This document shows positions 23,381-34,060 of a stretch of 64,000 nucleotides of DNA, in pieces (positions within the stretch are counted from its first letter, which is position 1; each line of letters opens with the position of its first letter). The position numbers were made by a program, and so were the translations under genes. The notes under the pieces were generated by a model. It searched no databases. It was not told where the DNA came from and worked only from the letters and a program-made list of their open reading frames with translations. Origin of the DNA: Paguma larvata (lineage: Eukaryota; Chordata; Mammalia; Carnivora; Viverridae); assembly GCA_030068075.1 (NCBI GenBank), contig CM057829.1, positions 87,039,889-87,103,888 on the forward strand, given 5' to 3'.

Positions 23381-23404
23381 AAGGCCAACATGTTTTAAAG
23401 TGGT

Positions 23405-23629
23405 TTGTTGGTTTATTCTAAGCAGTATAGAGGATCCTCAAAAAGTTGAAAATAGAACTACCATATGATCCAGCAATCCTACTTCTGGGAATATGTCCAA
23501 AGGAAATAAAAAACACCAACTCAGAAGATATCTGTACCCCTATGTTCATAGCAGCATTTATTACAATAAGCAACATATGGAAACAGCCTAAATGTCCACT
23601 GATGCATGAATGGATAAAGGAGTTGTGAG

Positions 23630-23673
<44 letters not shown>

Positions 23674-24225
23674 ACAATAGAATATTCATCCATAAAAAAT
23701 AAGGAAACTCATTTGCAACCACATGGAAGAAACTTGAGCACATTGTGCTAAGTGAAACAAGACAGAGAATGACACATACTGTATGATCTCACTTAATTGA
23801 AGGATTTTTGGAAAAACTCAGAAAAAAAAAGAAAGAAAGAAAAGAAAAAAATACCAGGTCTCTAGTAACAAATGGTGGGGTGGGGTAGCATTTGAGGAGG
23901 GTGGCCAAAAGACACAAACTTCCAGTAATACGATAAGTAAGTACTGGAGATATAACGTACAACACGATGACTGTAGTGAGCACTGCTATATGATATATAG
24001 AAAAGTGGTTAAGAGTGTAAGTAAATCCTAAGAAATTCCATAGCAAGGAAAATTTTTCTTTTCTTTCTTTTCTTTTTATTATATCTGTATGAGATATGGA
24101 TACTAACTAAGCCTATCGTAGTAATCATTTCACAATATGTATGTCAAACTATTATGCTATACACCTTAAACTTGTACAGTGATGTATGTCAATTATATTT
24201 CAATAAAACTGGGAAAAAATTGTTT
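23405..24225 (+). mobile_element. L1 fragment: ORF2 C-terminus and 3'UTR
   Basis: A 5'-truncated L1. From 23446 it still reads about 60 codons of the ORF2 C-terminal region ([17 protein letters not shown], then [17 protein letters not shown]; both fit the well-known end of L1 ORF2p). An AC microsatellite at about 23637-23677 then sits where the L1 reads 'gagatacacacaatggaata'. After it come 'gctaagtgaaacaagacaga' and 'ctgtatgatctcacttaatt'. The 3'UTR ends 'acaccttaaacttgtacagt', then 'atttcaataaaactggg' at 24224. It is not functional. Confidence 0.92.
23637..23677. repeat. (CA)n microsatellite inside L1
   Basis: About 18 CA units interrupted twice (cacata). It has grown from the short CA-rich stretch natural to this part of L1. 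Confidence 0.95.
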
Positions 24226-25619
24226 GTTCCAATGCAGTTCAGGCAGGATACTGCCAGTCTGCGATAACGGCTCATCATTTCCAGTAATAATTTCTGTAGG
24301 GAAACATTAAATATTAGTATATAAACTCCAAAAATTCAGGGGCTCAACACAATGAAGTTTTTTCATGGCTATATAAAACAGCAATATAGTGCTTCTAATT
24401 GGCAAGCAGCTTTCCACCATTTGTTGTTTTCAGGAAATGATATTCCTACAGTCTTTTGACACACCTATCATGCAGGGCTTCAAGCCTTTGTACCCAGGGA
24501 GTGGGAAAAGAAAGTGTGCAGAGAGAACATCCACTTGATTCAGAAGGGACCCACATAATTTTTGCTTAGATTTCATTGTCAAACACTGGTCACATGGCCC
24601 CTCTTGGAAACAGTAGGGGCTGAGAAATGTGGTATGAGGCTGGGCCACTGCTTTCCAGCAATGATTCAGAGCCGAGAGACTCCAAGCCTGGAAATCGCAT
24701 GTAAGAGATCCTTCCACTTTGAACTCTGTGAGGAGGGACCGTCAGAAAAGCCCACATAGGATTGAATTGGTTCCAAATTTTCCCTGATCTCTCTGAGCAC
24801 GGCAACCTTGCACTCAGCACACAGCGATGCTGGATGCAGTCAAGACCCTTCCACAGAAGACACTGAAAGAGCTAAGCAAACACATTTTTCAAAGTTGTGT
24901 GAATGAACATTGCTCTGCATACTTGTTCTAAACCTTGAAGCAGAATATTATACACAGAACTGAATTTCCATATGTGGAAACTGTAAAATTGCTATTTGCA
25001 AGTCATGTTCATTTGTATACCAGAAACCTGCCAGCGATGCACCCAAAATTCATTTGTAGTTGCTATTTATAGCAATATCAGCATTCAAGTTTTTATGTAA
25101 AAATAGCAAAGTGGAGCTACTGGTATAATAGTAGCTAACATATTTATTCATTCATACATGAATGTTTATTTGCTCCTTGTAGAAAAATATATTAGGACCT
25201 ATATTTAACATTAGAGAGAAGAAAATTGTGAGGAGGACTAAGAGAAAGGCTAAGGTCAAATATCTCAATAAAAACCGGAGAAATATATTAATTAATATTT
25301 GGACTCTGTCCATATGCCTGTATATTTGACATTACGTCAACAAAAGTAAAGAACCTTACATGCTCAGAAGTCAGGCTTCCCTTCCAAGTATAACTAACCA
25401 TAACCCCAACGCTAACTTCTCAGAGAGCAAAGGTCAGTAGGGAATCGTCTGCCCATATAAACGGGGAGCTCTGTAGATACAGATACTGGCAAACAATTCC
25501 TCCAAGGCTGTGATGAGGTGGATTGTTCACCCGTATAATTTGTTAGCCAACTATGAATCTTTTTCTTCTTCTCTGGATACTTCCTCCCTTAAGCAAACTA
25601 TACTTTCATAATTAGAAAT
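24226..25619. other. Unique, with a possible second copy of an unnamed repeat
   Basis: 24290-24610 ('aaaattcaggggctcaacac', then 'aaacactggtcacatggccc') shares the layout of the copy at 22700-23010. The rest shows nothing recognisable. Short open frames on both strands near 24430-24820 overlap each other and are not called. Confidence 0.35.
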
Positions 25620-26792
25620 AGAATCGAGAGATACTTCCAGTTTCGGTTCTGACATGTAATGAGCTTGAACGTTGTTTCTCTCGTTTTTATAATTAAAAAA
25701 AAAAAAGCTAGACAATCTGAATGTCAATAACTCGAATTCAACCCGTCAGAGAGCTGAGGTCCCAGGGCAAATTGCCACCTCAAAATCTGGAGAGACAGGT
25801 ACATCCGGGGAGATCTGGCCCAGAATCTGCTTTCCTGGGAGAAGAACGGCTAGAACCACAAACTGGTCAGAACGTTTAAAGGTAATTTTCACAAACTGCT
25901 GAAGGCCGAATGTGGACTAGGGTAAAAGTGAGGAGCTCCTGCAGGTCCAGTCTCCTGGGAACCCCACGGTTTCCTAGGCTTTCCTCCCGGGGACTTCTCC
26001 AGCTTCCCATAGTGAGGATCTATGAGAAATGGTGAACTATACCCAGAACCTTCTCCATAATGAAATCTTGCTCCCCAGGAGAAAGCACTGGGCCATACCA
26101 CTATTCTGAAACTTTGTCCCAGATAGGGGAAGATAATTACTCCCCATTCTATTTACCCCTCTCCCCAAGGCCTTTCTGTCTCTCATGAGGTAAAGGGGGA
26201 AAAAACATAGTAAATGGGGTAGAGGGCTTCAGGGAAATAGATTGGGAGCACAGAGGCCAGGGAGAGGGGGAGAGGGAACGGAAAATACGATTCCACTGGA
26301 AGAGAAACAGCAACAGTTGTGTAGGCCTCAGCTCTGAGACAAAATCAGATGTACAATGCTCCCTGGCCCCACTGCACTGCTAGGACACATATGTTCACCA
26401 CAGCTGAAAGACCTGCAAGGCAAAGACTTTCTCCTAAAACGATAGAAAACCCCAAAGCCAAAGACAAAAGCAAAAACAAAGACGCGAGAGGAATCTGAAG
26501 CCGCCGGCATCTATAACTATAGTAAATACACAACATACATCAGCTCGTAGCCAAAGTAACATAAATCCTCACGCCAAAGGCATATTTCCCTCAGTTCTTA
26601 TTATCGAATAATACAGGTTTGGAAAAATTATAAATTTTGCCAAAAGGCAAGAAGGGAACACATTTTGAAGCGTCAGAATCAAATTCGAATATGACGTAAA
26701 TAGTGGAATTATCAGACATGGAATTTAGAATAACTATGTTTAATATGTTAAGGACTCTAATAGAGAAAAAAGTAGATAAGATTCAGGAATAG

Positions 26793-27068
26793 ATGGGTGA
26801 TGTAGGCAGAGAATTTGAAACTAAGAATAAATGTAAAAGAAATACTAGAAATCAAAACGCACTAGCGGAAATGAAACATACATTTGACAGACTCACCGAT
26901 AGATTCAAGACAGTTAAAGAAAGAATGAATGAACTGGAAGTGGGGTCAACTAAAACTTCCCAAATTGAAATGCACAGAGAAAAAATAATTAAAAAGAAAA
27001 GGAACAGAACATCATTCAACAACCGTAGGCCAACATTAAAAGTAATAACATATGCATCACTGAAATGA
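26793..27068 (+). pseudogene. L1 ORF1 remnant (coiled-coil part)
   Basis: A 91-codon open stretch inside the L1 above, rich in lysine, glutamate and asparagine with heptad-like spacing (for example LAEMKHTFDRLTDRF), matching the N-terminal coiled coil of the L1 RNA-binding protein. Full ORF1p is more than 300 residues. Here the RRM and C-terminal domains are out of frame or stopped; 'gatccaggaagctcagagaa' (27154) shows the downstream ORF1 DNA is still present. Confidence 0.7.
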
Positions 27069-27598
27069 TGATATGGGAAAAAAAGAGAACTAACTGTCTG
27101 AACTTAAAGATGACTGAAAATTCTCCAAAACCGATGACAGACAGCAAACAACAGATCCAGGAAGCTCAGAGAAAACCAAACATGATATCTACCAAAAAAT
27201 AAAAATAAATAAAAATAAATGAGATAAAAATGCACACATAGACATGCATACAGAGACAGATAACCAAAGACAAAGACAAGGCAAAAGGAGAAAAAAAAAT
27301 CCTTAAATGTAGAGAAACATGCATAAGGATGAAATAGATTTTTCATCAGAAAAATTCAAGTAAAGGATAGTGGAGAGAAATCTTTAAAATGCTGAAAGAA
27401 AAACCACCAACTAGAATTATATATACATCAAAATTATTCTTCAAAATGAAAGGAGACATAAAGCTTGTCAGATAAAACCCGAGGGAATTTACTGTTAGTA
27501 GACCCACCTCCTAAAAAAAAATTAAAGCAAGGTCTTCGGGCAGAAGAAAAATACTATTGGTTAAAAAACATGGATCTTCAAAAAATAAAAAAACTAAT

Positions 27599-27792
27599 GG
27601 TTAGCCATCCGACTTCAGCTCAGGCTATGATCTCACAGTTCGTGACTTCAAGCCCTGCGTCGGGCTCTGCGCTGACAACTCAGAGCCTGGAGCCTGCTTC
27701 AGATTCTGTGTCTCCCTCTCTCTCTGCCCTTCCCCTGCTCATTCTCTCTCTCTCTCTCTCTCTCAAATAAATAAACATTAAAAATTTTTTAA
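27599..27792 (+). mobile_element. 5'-truncated CAN SINE inside L1
   Basis: Starts within the head at ggttagccatccgacttcag (the first roughly 25 bp, including most of the A box, are missing) and continues through 'tgcgctgacaactcagagcc' to a (CT)n tract and an aataaataaacatt tail. It interrupts the end of the L1 ORF1/inter-ORF region and so postdates it. Confidence 0.93.
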
Positions 27793-28189
27793 TATATTTG
27801 TTTAAAGCAATAATAGTAACAATGTATTCAGTAACTACAGCATTCGATTAAATAACATTGATGACAGCAATATCACAAAGGAGAGAGGAATTGGAAATAC
27901 TCAGTGTTCTGTGTGCACCTGTACTGCTCACGAAGTACTATAGTGTTATATGAAGGTAAACTTAGATTTTTAAAAATGTATATTGTAAACTGTAGTACAA
28001 TGGCTAATCTTTTAAGGAAAGTATAAATGATACTGTAGGAGAGAGGAAATAAAAGAAGTTGTGTAAATAATTTGATTAAAACCAAGGAGGAAGAAAAAGA
28101 GAGAGAAAAAGGAGGCAGAGAGAAAATCCAAAAATGGAAAGTTACAAATATGGTAGATAATACTCCACCTACACGATCACTTTAAGTGC

Positions 28190-29925
28190 GAGTAGTCTGA
28201 CACACCAATTAAAGCACAGACATTGTCAGAGTGGATTTTTAAAAATGACAGAATATATTTTGGCTCTGAGAAAACTACCTTAAAAATGAAGACTCGGGTG
28301 GTTCAAAGTAAAGAGATGGAGAAAGTAACTATTACAAATAAATTTGAAAAAGCTGAGGAAGATATGTTAATTTCAGACAAAGCAGACTTCAGAACAATGA
28401 AGATTCGGAGATGAAGAGAGGCATTACATAATGATAAAGTGGTCGATTCTCTAAGAAGACTCAACAATTGTAGGTGTGTGTGTGCCTAACAACAGAACAT
28501 CAAAATAGATGAGGCAAAAACTGATAGAACTGAAGAGATAAATAAACGAATCTATTGTTACGGTGAAAAACTTCAAAACTCTTCTGTCAATAATTGATAG
28601 ATCAAGCAGGCAGAAAATCAGTAAGGTTATAAATAACCTGAACAGCACTATCAATCAACTTGATCTAATTCACATTTATAGAATACTCCAAGCTCTGATG
28701 GAACATTCACCAAGACAGACCACATTTTTAGGCCATAAATCACAGCTTAACAAATTTATAAATTATAAATCATACAAAGTACATTCTCAGACCTCAGTGG
28801 AATTACACTAGTAATGAATAATAGAAAGATAGTTGGAAAACCCCCAATTATTTCAAACTTAAACAAACCATTTCTTAATAACTCAAGGATCAAAAATAGA
28901 AGCCTCAAGAAAATTTAAAAATACTTTGGTCTAAGTGAAAATAAAAATACAACTTACCAGAATGTGTGAGATGCAGCAAAAGCAGTGCTTTGAGGGAAAT
29001 ATATACCATTAAATTGATAGGTTAGAAAAGAAGAAAGCTATAAAATCAATAACTTCAGCTTCATCTAGGAAACTAGAGAAAGAAGGGTAAGTTGAACCAA
29101 AGCTGGCAGAAGAAAAAATAGTAATAAAAATTAGAGCAGAAATCAACAAAGCTTAAACAAGACAACAGAAATTTAATAAACCTGAAATTTCTTTGGAAAA
29201 AATCGATTAAAATCAATAAGCCTCTAGGAAGTCTAACCAAGAAAAAAAGCAAAAACACAAATTACCAATACCGGAAATGATCCCATAGGCCTTAAAAGGA
29301 TAATACGGGGATAATAGAAACAACTGTATTCCCCTACATTTAATAACTTGGATGAAATGGGCCAATTTATTGAAAGATACAACCTAATAAAACTCACTTA
29401 AGATAACCCGAATAGCTCTGTATCTGTTAAAGAAATAAAATTAATGATTAAAATCTTTCCAAAACAAGAAAGTACAAAGTCCATATGGTGTTTGTGTTGA
29501 TTTCTACCAAACTATTTAAGGAAGAAATAATACACATTCTCCACAATCTCATACACAAAATATAAACAGAGGGAATATTTCTTAACTCATTTTAGGAGGC
29601 CTGCATTACCTTGATATAAAAACAGCTAAAGATATTACAAGAGAAAGACAAAACTGCCAATCGACATCTTTAATGAACAGAGATGCAAAATCCTTAACAA
29701 TATGTTAGCTAATCTAATCCAGCAATATGTAAAGAAGATAATACATCGCAGTTAAGTGGGGTTCATTTCAGGCATAGAAGTCTGGTTCAGTGATCATAAA
29801 TCAACCAATATAATTTATTATATTAACAGACTGCATAAAATACAATCATATCAAAATCAGAAAAAGCATTCAACAAAATTCACTGATTTATGATTTTTAA
29901 AATCTTAAAAAAATAAACTAGGAGT
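28190..29925 (+). pseudogene. L1 ORF2 remnant, 5' and middle part
   Basis: The nucleotide order follows L1 ORF2: 'attgtcagagtggattttta' (28209), 'ctcaataattgatag'-like (28587), 'gatggaacattcaccaagac' (28697), 'gcagtgctttgagggaaata' (28982), 'tttctaccaaactatttaag' (29501) and 'gagatgcaaaatccttaaca' (29680). Only short open pieces are left (28223-28414, 28563-28811). It encodes part of the endonuclease and the approach to the reverse transcriptase; the catalytic region beyond is deleted. Confidence 0.8.
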
Positions 29926-30043
29926 AGCCGCTGGGAGAAAATATTTGCAAACCATGTATATTATAAAGGGCTTGTACCCAAAATATACAACAAATTCTTA
30001 AAACTTCATAAGAAGAAGAAACAACCCACTTAAGAAATGGGCA

Positions 30044-30181
30044 GGGGCGCCTGGGTGGTTTAGTCGGTTAAGTGTCGGACTCTCGATCTCAGCTCAGGTC
30101 TTGATCTCAGGGTCATGAGTTCAAGCCCCACATTGGGCTCCACATGGGTGCAAAGACTTCTTAAAAAAAAAAAGGAGAGAG
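30044..30181 (+). mobile_element. Short CAN SINE subtype inside L1 ORF2
   Basis: Head ggggcgcctgggtggtttag. The body ends early at 'ttgggctccacatgggtgca' and goes straight to 'agacttcttaaaaaaaaaaa', the short subtype lacking the CT-rich block. Flanking words agaaatgggca (30033) and agaaattggga (30182) look like the target-site duplication. Confidence 0.92.
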
Positions 30182-30767
30182 AGAAATTGGGAAAAGATCT
30201 GGACACCCCACCAATAATGCAAAATGCACAGAGAGTAAAAATGCATATGAAAAGATGCTCAATGTAATATGGTAGTAGGGAATTGCAAATTAAAATAATA
30301 ATGAGATGCCATTATACGTCTATTATAATGGCTACACCCTAAAACCTTACGTTACCAAATGCTGATGTGTTGTGAAACAACAAGGAATGCTCATTCATAC
30401 CTGGCGGGAATGCAAAATAGTACAACTGCTTCGCAAGACAGTTTGGCAAGTTTTTTACAAACCTAAACATAATCCTATAATAATGATCCAGTTCGTGCTC
30501 CTGGGTACTCACCCAACGGAGGTGACAGCATGTCTGTATAAGAACCTACACACTAATTTTTAGCAACTTTATTCTTAATCACCTAACTTGAAGACAACGA
30601 TGCTGTTCTTCAGTGGGTAAATAGATCAACAAACTGAGGCACAACCAGACGACAGAACATTATTCAGCAATGGAAGGAAATGAGCAATCAAGCCACAGAA
30701 AAACATGGAGGAAGCTTAAGTACATATTGCTAAGTGAAAGAAGCCAGTTTTAAAAGGCTATATCCTG

Positions 30768-31002
30768 GGGGTCCCTGGGTGGCTCCCTCGGTTAAACGTC
30801 CGACTCCTGATTTTGGCTCAGGTCATAATCTCAGGTTCATGAGTTTGAGCCCCGCACAGGGCTCTGTGCTTATAGAGTGAAGTCTGTTTGGGATTCTCTT
30901 TCCTCTCTCTGCCCCTCCCTAGCTTGTGCAAGCATGTGTGCATACTCTCTCTCTCAAAATAAATTTAAAAATTTTAAAGAATAAATAAAAATTAAAAAAA
31001 AT
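30768..31002 (+). mobile_element. CAN SINE in L1 3' region (SINE A of a stack)
   Basis: Head ggggtccctgggtggctccc, long body, CT-rich stretch and a long, twice-extended A-rich tail. Flanked by aaaaggctatatcct (30752-30766) and aaaaagctatatcct (31003-31017). Confidence 0.93.
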
Positions 31003-31017
31003 AAAAAGCTATATCCT

Positions 31018-31124
31018 GGGGGTGACTGACTGATTCAGTCACCAGAGGACGTGACTCTTGATCTCCAATGTTGTGAATTCAAGCCCCACATAGACGCTTA
31101 CTTAAAAATAATAAATAAATAAAT
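31018..31124 (+). mobile_element. Short CAN SINE (SINE B of a stack)
   Basis: A diverged short-subtype head (ctgactgattcagtcaccag), then 'gactcttgatctccaatgtt' and the old-subtype end 'cccacatagacgcttactta' running into aataaataaataaataaa. Flanked by aaaaagctatatcct (31003-31017) and aaaaagctatatact (31125-31139). It appears older than SINE A. Confidence 0.88.
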
Positions 31125-31539
31125 AAAAAGCTATATACTGTACAATACCAACTATACGACCTTTTGGAAACAGCAAAACTATTAGAAACAGTAAAAAGAT
31201 CAGTGATTTTCAGCAGTTTAAAGAGAGGGGAGAGAGGATTAATAGGGGAAGAAAAGGGGATTGAAAGGTGTTGAAAATATTCTGTATGAAATTGTAATGA
31301 TGAATCCATGTCATTATGCATTTGTTAAAGCCCATAGAACTCTACAACTGGGCCCTAGTCAAGGACAACTTGTCGTATTAGTTCGTAAGTTCTAACAAAT
31401 GTACCTAACACAAAACACTAATAATAGGAGGAGGTGTGTAGTGGGGAGATGTATATAGGAACTCTACTTTCTGGTCAACCTTTTTCTGTAAACGGAAAAC
31501 TACTCTAAAAAATAAAGTTTATTAAAAAGTTAAAAATAA

Positions 31540-33330
31540 AAGGAACTTCCTTCCCTTCATAAAGGGTACTTATGGACCTACAGTTAACATCGTACAAGAT
31601 GAACCCAGAGTCTTGGAATAATACAGAAAGTAAGGAAATGTTCCAAAGACATAGGATGGGGTGTATCAAAGGGACACAAGTGCCAGATGAAAGAACTACC
31701 AGGGGCCAAAGCCGGGACAGCTGGAGCCAAAAATAATTAAGCAGTGCTGAGTTATAACCCAACATATAAACTAAATATATACAGGTCCATACTACTATAA
31801 TTAAGTGTTTGAATAAATAAATGGGTAAGAATAGGGGAGTCTCCTGTGCTTATTTATAAATAACTTATTTCTAAATAACTGATGTAGCTATTCCACTCTC
31901 AAGGAGGTGAAGCAAAACCCCCAACTCCATAAGCAGGCTGCGTGTAGTCTTATCTGGTATTTTCACTATGAGCATCTTTGCCTCAAGCATTTTCACCACA
32001 TAACTAATTGGCCATACGGCAATTTTGCTTTAAAAGATAAAGATCACAAAAAATAAGAGTGGGACATTCATTGAAAAGGACATAATGAAACATGAAAGAG
32101 GAATAAAATTAAGAGGACTTTGCTGCAAAATACAAAATATTCAAGCACACTCAAAATGTATAGTGTAGATTCATGGCAATACTGGGCAAATAACTGATTT
32201 TATTTTGTGGATTGTACCTAAGCACTTGTCTTCAAAGCTTTTTGTTCAAAGTATTTTTTCAGAGTATAATGCTTTTTTTTTTCTTTTTGATTCATCTCAT
32301 TTGGCATCACATTTTTTCCTTTTTCGGTGAAATTTCTTTCTTCATTAAGAGAGATATCTGTTTTCAGATACTAGGATGCATGTTTGCAACTGAGCTTGCA
32401 TCATGTGGTGAAAGCCTTCTACACTCTTGTTTGTTCTTGGCATATTGCCGCATGTCTTTTGATTGATGTTCCAAAGTTCTATGGGAAATGTGGGTTCAAG
32501 ACTCTGTGCCACTATATACACTCCCATGAGGGCTAAGATTTATGTAATATAAAAATGGAGTAATACATCAATGGAGAAATGAAACCAAACTATCAACCAG
32601 ATAGGAGTTTTGTTTTGTTTTGTTTTTTTATCTTTTATGGCAAAACTCTCTTCTGGCCTATTAGTTTTGTGGTGAAAATGTTTGCAGCAAAATGGAAGCA
32701 TCTTTGTGGCAAAGATGCTTAGAACAAAACTACCTAGAACCATGCATAGGGACCTCCTAACAAATAACAAGGCATGGAAAGGAGGAAAAAAGTGTTGTTT
32801 ATGGTGGAGAAGCTTGAAGAAGATTGACAAAAATGATCTCAACCAGGTGATTATGGTTAACATCGAGTGATAAGTCACGTTGATATCATGTAACCTTGTT
32901 ATAATGGAATGGAATAGCATTTATCTCATCTGGTTGGCCTTCCTCCCAAAAAACCATAATCCCAGGCTAAATATGAGAAAAATATCGGAGAAATCCCAAA
33001 GGAGGTGCAATCTATGAAATACCTGACTGATAAGTCCTCAAAACTACCAAGATCACCAAAACCAAAGGAAAGTCTGAGAAACTGTCTTTGGAGAAGAGGG
33101 ATAACTAAATATGGTTTGATACACTGGATGGGATCCTGGACTAGAAAAAGGATATTAGCAAGAACTAAAACTAAAACTTATTTTAAAAATAAAGTTGAAT
33201 TTATCAGTGCTATCTTCACCAAGAACTATCAGGAAAGCTGGAGAAAATCAATATTTGGCCCTGGATCAGAGAGCATCCAAAGGCAATTTACAGAATTCAA
33301 AATAATAGCTAAACTTTTTTAGACTTTTGC
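31540..33330 (+). mobile_element. Second L1 3'UTR-like segment, split by a DNA transposon
   Basis: Left part 31540-31947 ('tttgaataaataaatgggta' at 31808, 'ctcaaggaggtgaagcaaaa' at 31898) and right part 32743-33330 ('gtgataagtcacgttgatat' at 32867, 'ctcaaaactaccaagatcac' at 33037, 'tggatgggatcctggactag' at 33125) are consecutive pieces of a type of 3'UTR found in mammalian L1s. The 795 bp between them is the transposon described next. There is no coding capacity, and the start at the left is uncertain. Confidence 0.6.
31948..32742 (-). mobile_element. MULE-like (MuDR-type) DNA transposon with long inverted ends
   Basis: The left end (31957-32040) and the inverse of the right end (32631-32733) align over about 85 bp. 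Shared words include gcatctttgcc, 'cattttcaccaca', 'aactaat', 'ggcca', 'ttttgc' and 'aaaagata'. On the minus strand 32527-32345 reads a 60-residue piece containing FPIELWN and PRTNKSVEGFH, resembling the 'PRTNN.xEGWH' signature of metazoan MULE-type transposases. The rest of the transposase is missing or stopped, so the copy is dead. Candidate 9-bp target duplication: tgcgtgtag (31939-31947) and tgcataggg (32743-32751), heavily eroded; 9 bp is typical of MuDR elements. The mammalian Ricksha group is the obvious comparison; assignment is inferred. Confidence 0.58.
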
Positions 33331-33622
33331 TGTAATATTTATGTACCTTATGAAATATGATATTATTCTCTGGAGGAATTGCATAATGTTTTATTAACAT
33401 CATCCACTTCATTATGTTAGTGATGTCGGCATTCGTAAAAGTGTCGTGCTCTCGGCTGGCAGATACAGCCATGTTTCCCACTTCTATGAAAGAAGCAGAG
33501 CACTGGACCTCTGCACAACTGTGGACCCCCTGGGCCTCAGCCCCACCATCAGCTCAATGCCCCGGTCTTCGTGCAGCCATCCCACCTGGCCTTTGGTGCC
33601 AGGGTCCTTGTTCCGGCGAATC
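33331..33622 (-). other. Possible leader/internal remnant of the ERV next door
   Basis: From 33622 leftwards on the minus strand, 'tcgccggaacaaggac' (33621-33606) resembles the retroviral primer-binding site for a lysine tRNA, and GC-rich sequence follows to about 33410. No gag-like frame is recognised. Open frames on both strands (33414-33686 plus, 33266-33481 minus) have no known domain. The G+C and CpG level is higher than in the flanking old repeats. Confidence 0.4.
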
Positions 33623-34060
33623 TAGGGGTCCACGAAGGACAGACAGTCAGGCGAAAGGAAATGAGAGAGTCACGAGAAAAGTGTAGCCTAATGACCAAGC
33701 AATCTGGCGTCTTCTCAATTCTGGCGATTCTCTCCCTGATGGTCTGTGTCTTTATTTAAAAGGTAGTTTGATCTCTTTAACAATAATCCATTTTTACCAG
33801 CAGGGTGGCAAACCTCCTTAATTCTGTATGTTGGTTTTAAGATAAATTTAGGGTGGGGGGAGAGAGCAGGGTGTTTCCTTAAGATCTTATAAATCCATCA
33901 AGGCATTGTGCTCCAGGTCCTTCCCCTTTACATTCTTTGGGGCCAAGGAGAGTAGCTCAAGAAATCCAAACCCGCCATTTTGGCCAGCTGGAGCTTTGCT
34001 TTAACCACTTTTCTACACAGGGAAGGGTCTCAACCTGTGAGCCTAAAACGGCTCCCAACA
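33623..34060 (-). mobile_element. ERV2-like (betaretrovirus-type) LTR
   Basis: On the minus strand it starts TGTTGGGAGCCG at 34060, a start shared by many ERV2/IAP-class LTRs. It carries an AATAAA signal (33756-33751) followed by a pyrimidine-rich R/U5 part, and ends about 33623 just before the primer-binding-site-like stretch. About 438 bp. CpG dinucleotides are frequent, suggesting a younger age than its L1 surroundings. No viral protein-coding sequence remains that I can identify. Confidence 0.55.

Larger units (their letters stand above)
25620..31530 (+). mobile_element. Long dead L1 with nested SINEs
   Basis: A single L1 read in order on the plus strand. The 5'UTR is about 25620-26700 ('cagagagctgaggtcccagg' at 25748, 'gaagccgccggcatctataa' at 26498). 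The ORF1 region is about 26700-27540 (the coiled-coil-encoding part survives as 26793-27068, QNALAEMKHTFDRLTDRFKT). The inter-ORF and ORF2 N-terminal part is about 27793-29920. The ORF2 3' part is 29935-30767, and the 3'UTR is 31127-31530 ending 'ctctaaaaaataaagtttat'. ORF2 has lost an internal segment at about 29930, including the reverse-transcriptase catalytic box. Numerous stops and frameshifts make both proteins non-functional. SINEs interrupt it at 27599, 30044, 30768 and 31018. Subfamily not assigned; the 5'UTR looks like a carnivore-lineage type. Confidence 0.88.

Noticed and set aside
23637..23677. Regular spacing of short repeats as a CRISPR-like array
   Set aside because: Simple CA repeats within an L1 in mammalian DNA; no spacer-repeat structure anywhere in the window.
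31948..32742. Alternative reading of the inverted arms as two opposed SINEs
   Set aside because: Neither arm has a tRNA-like head, CT block or A-tail, and the intervening sequence encodes a transposase-like fragment.
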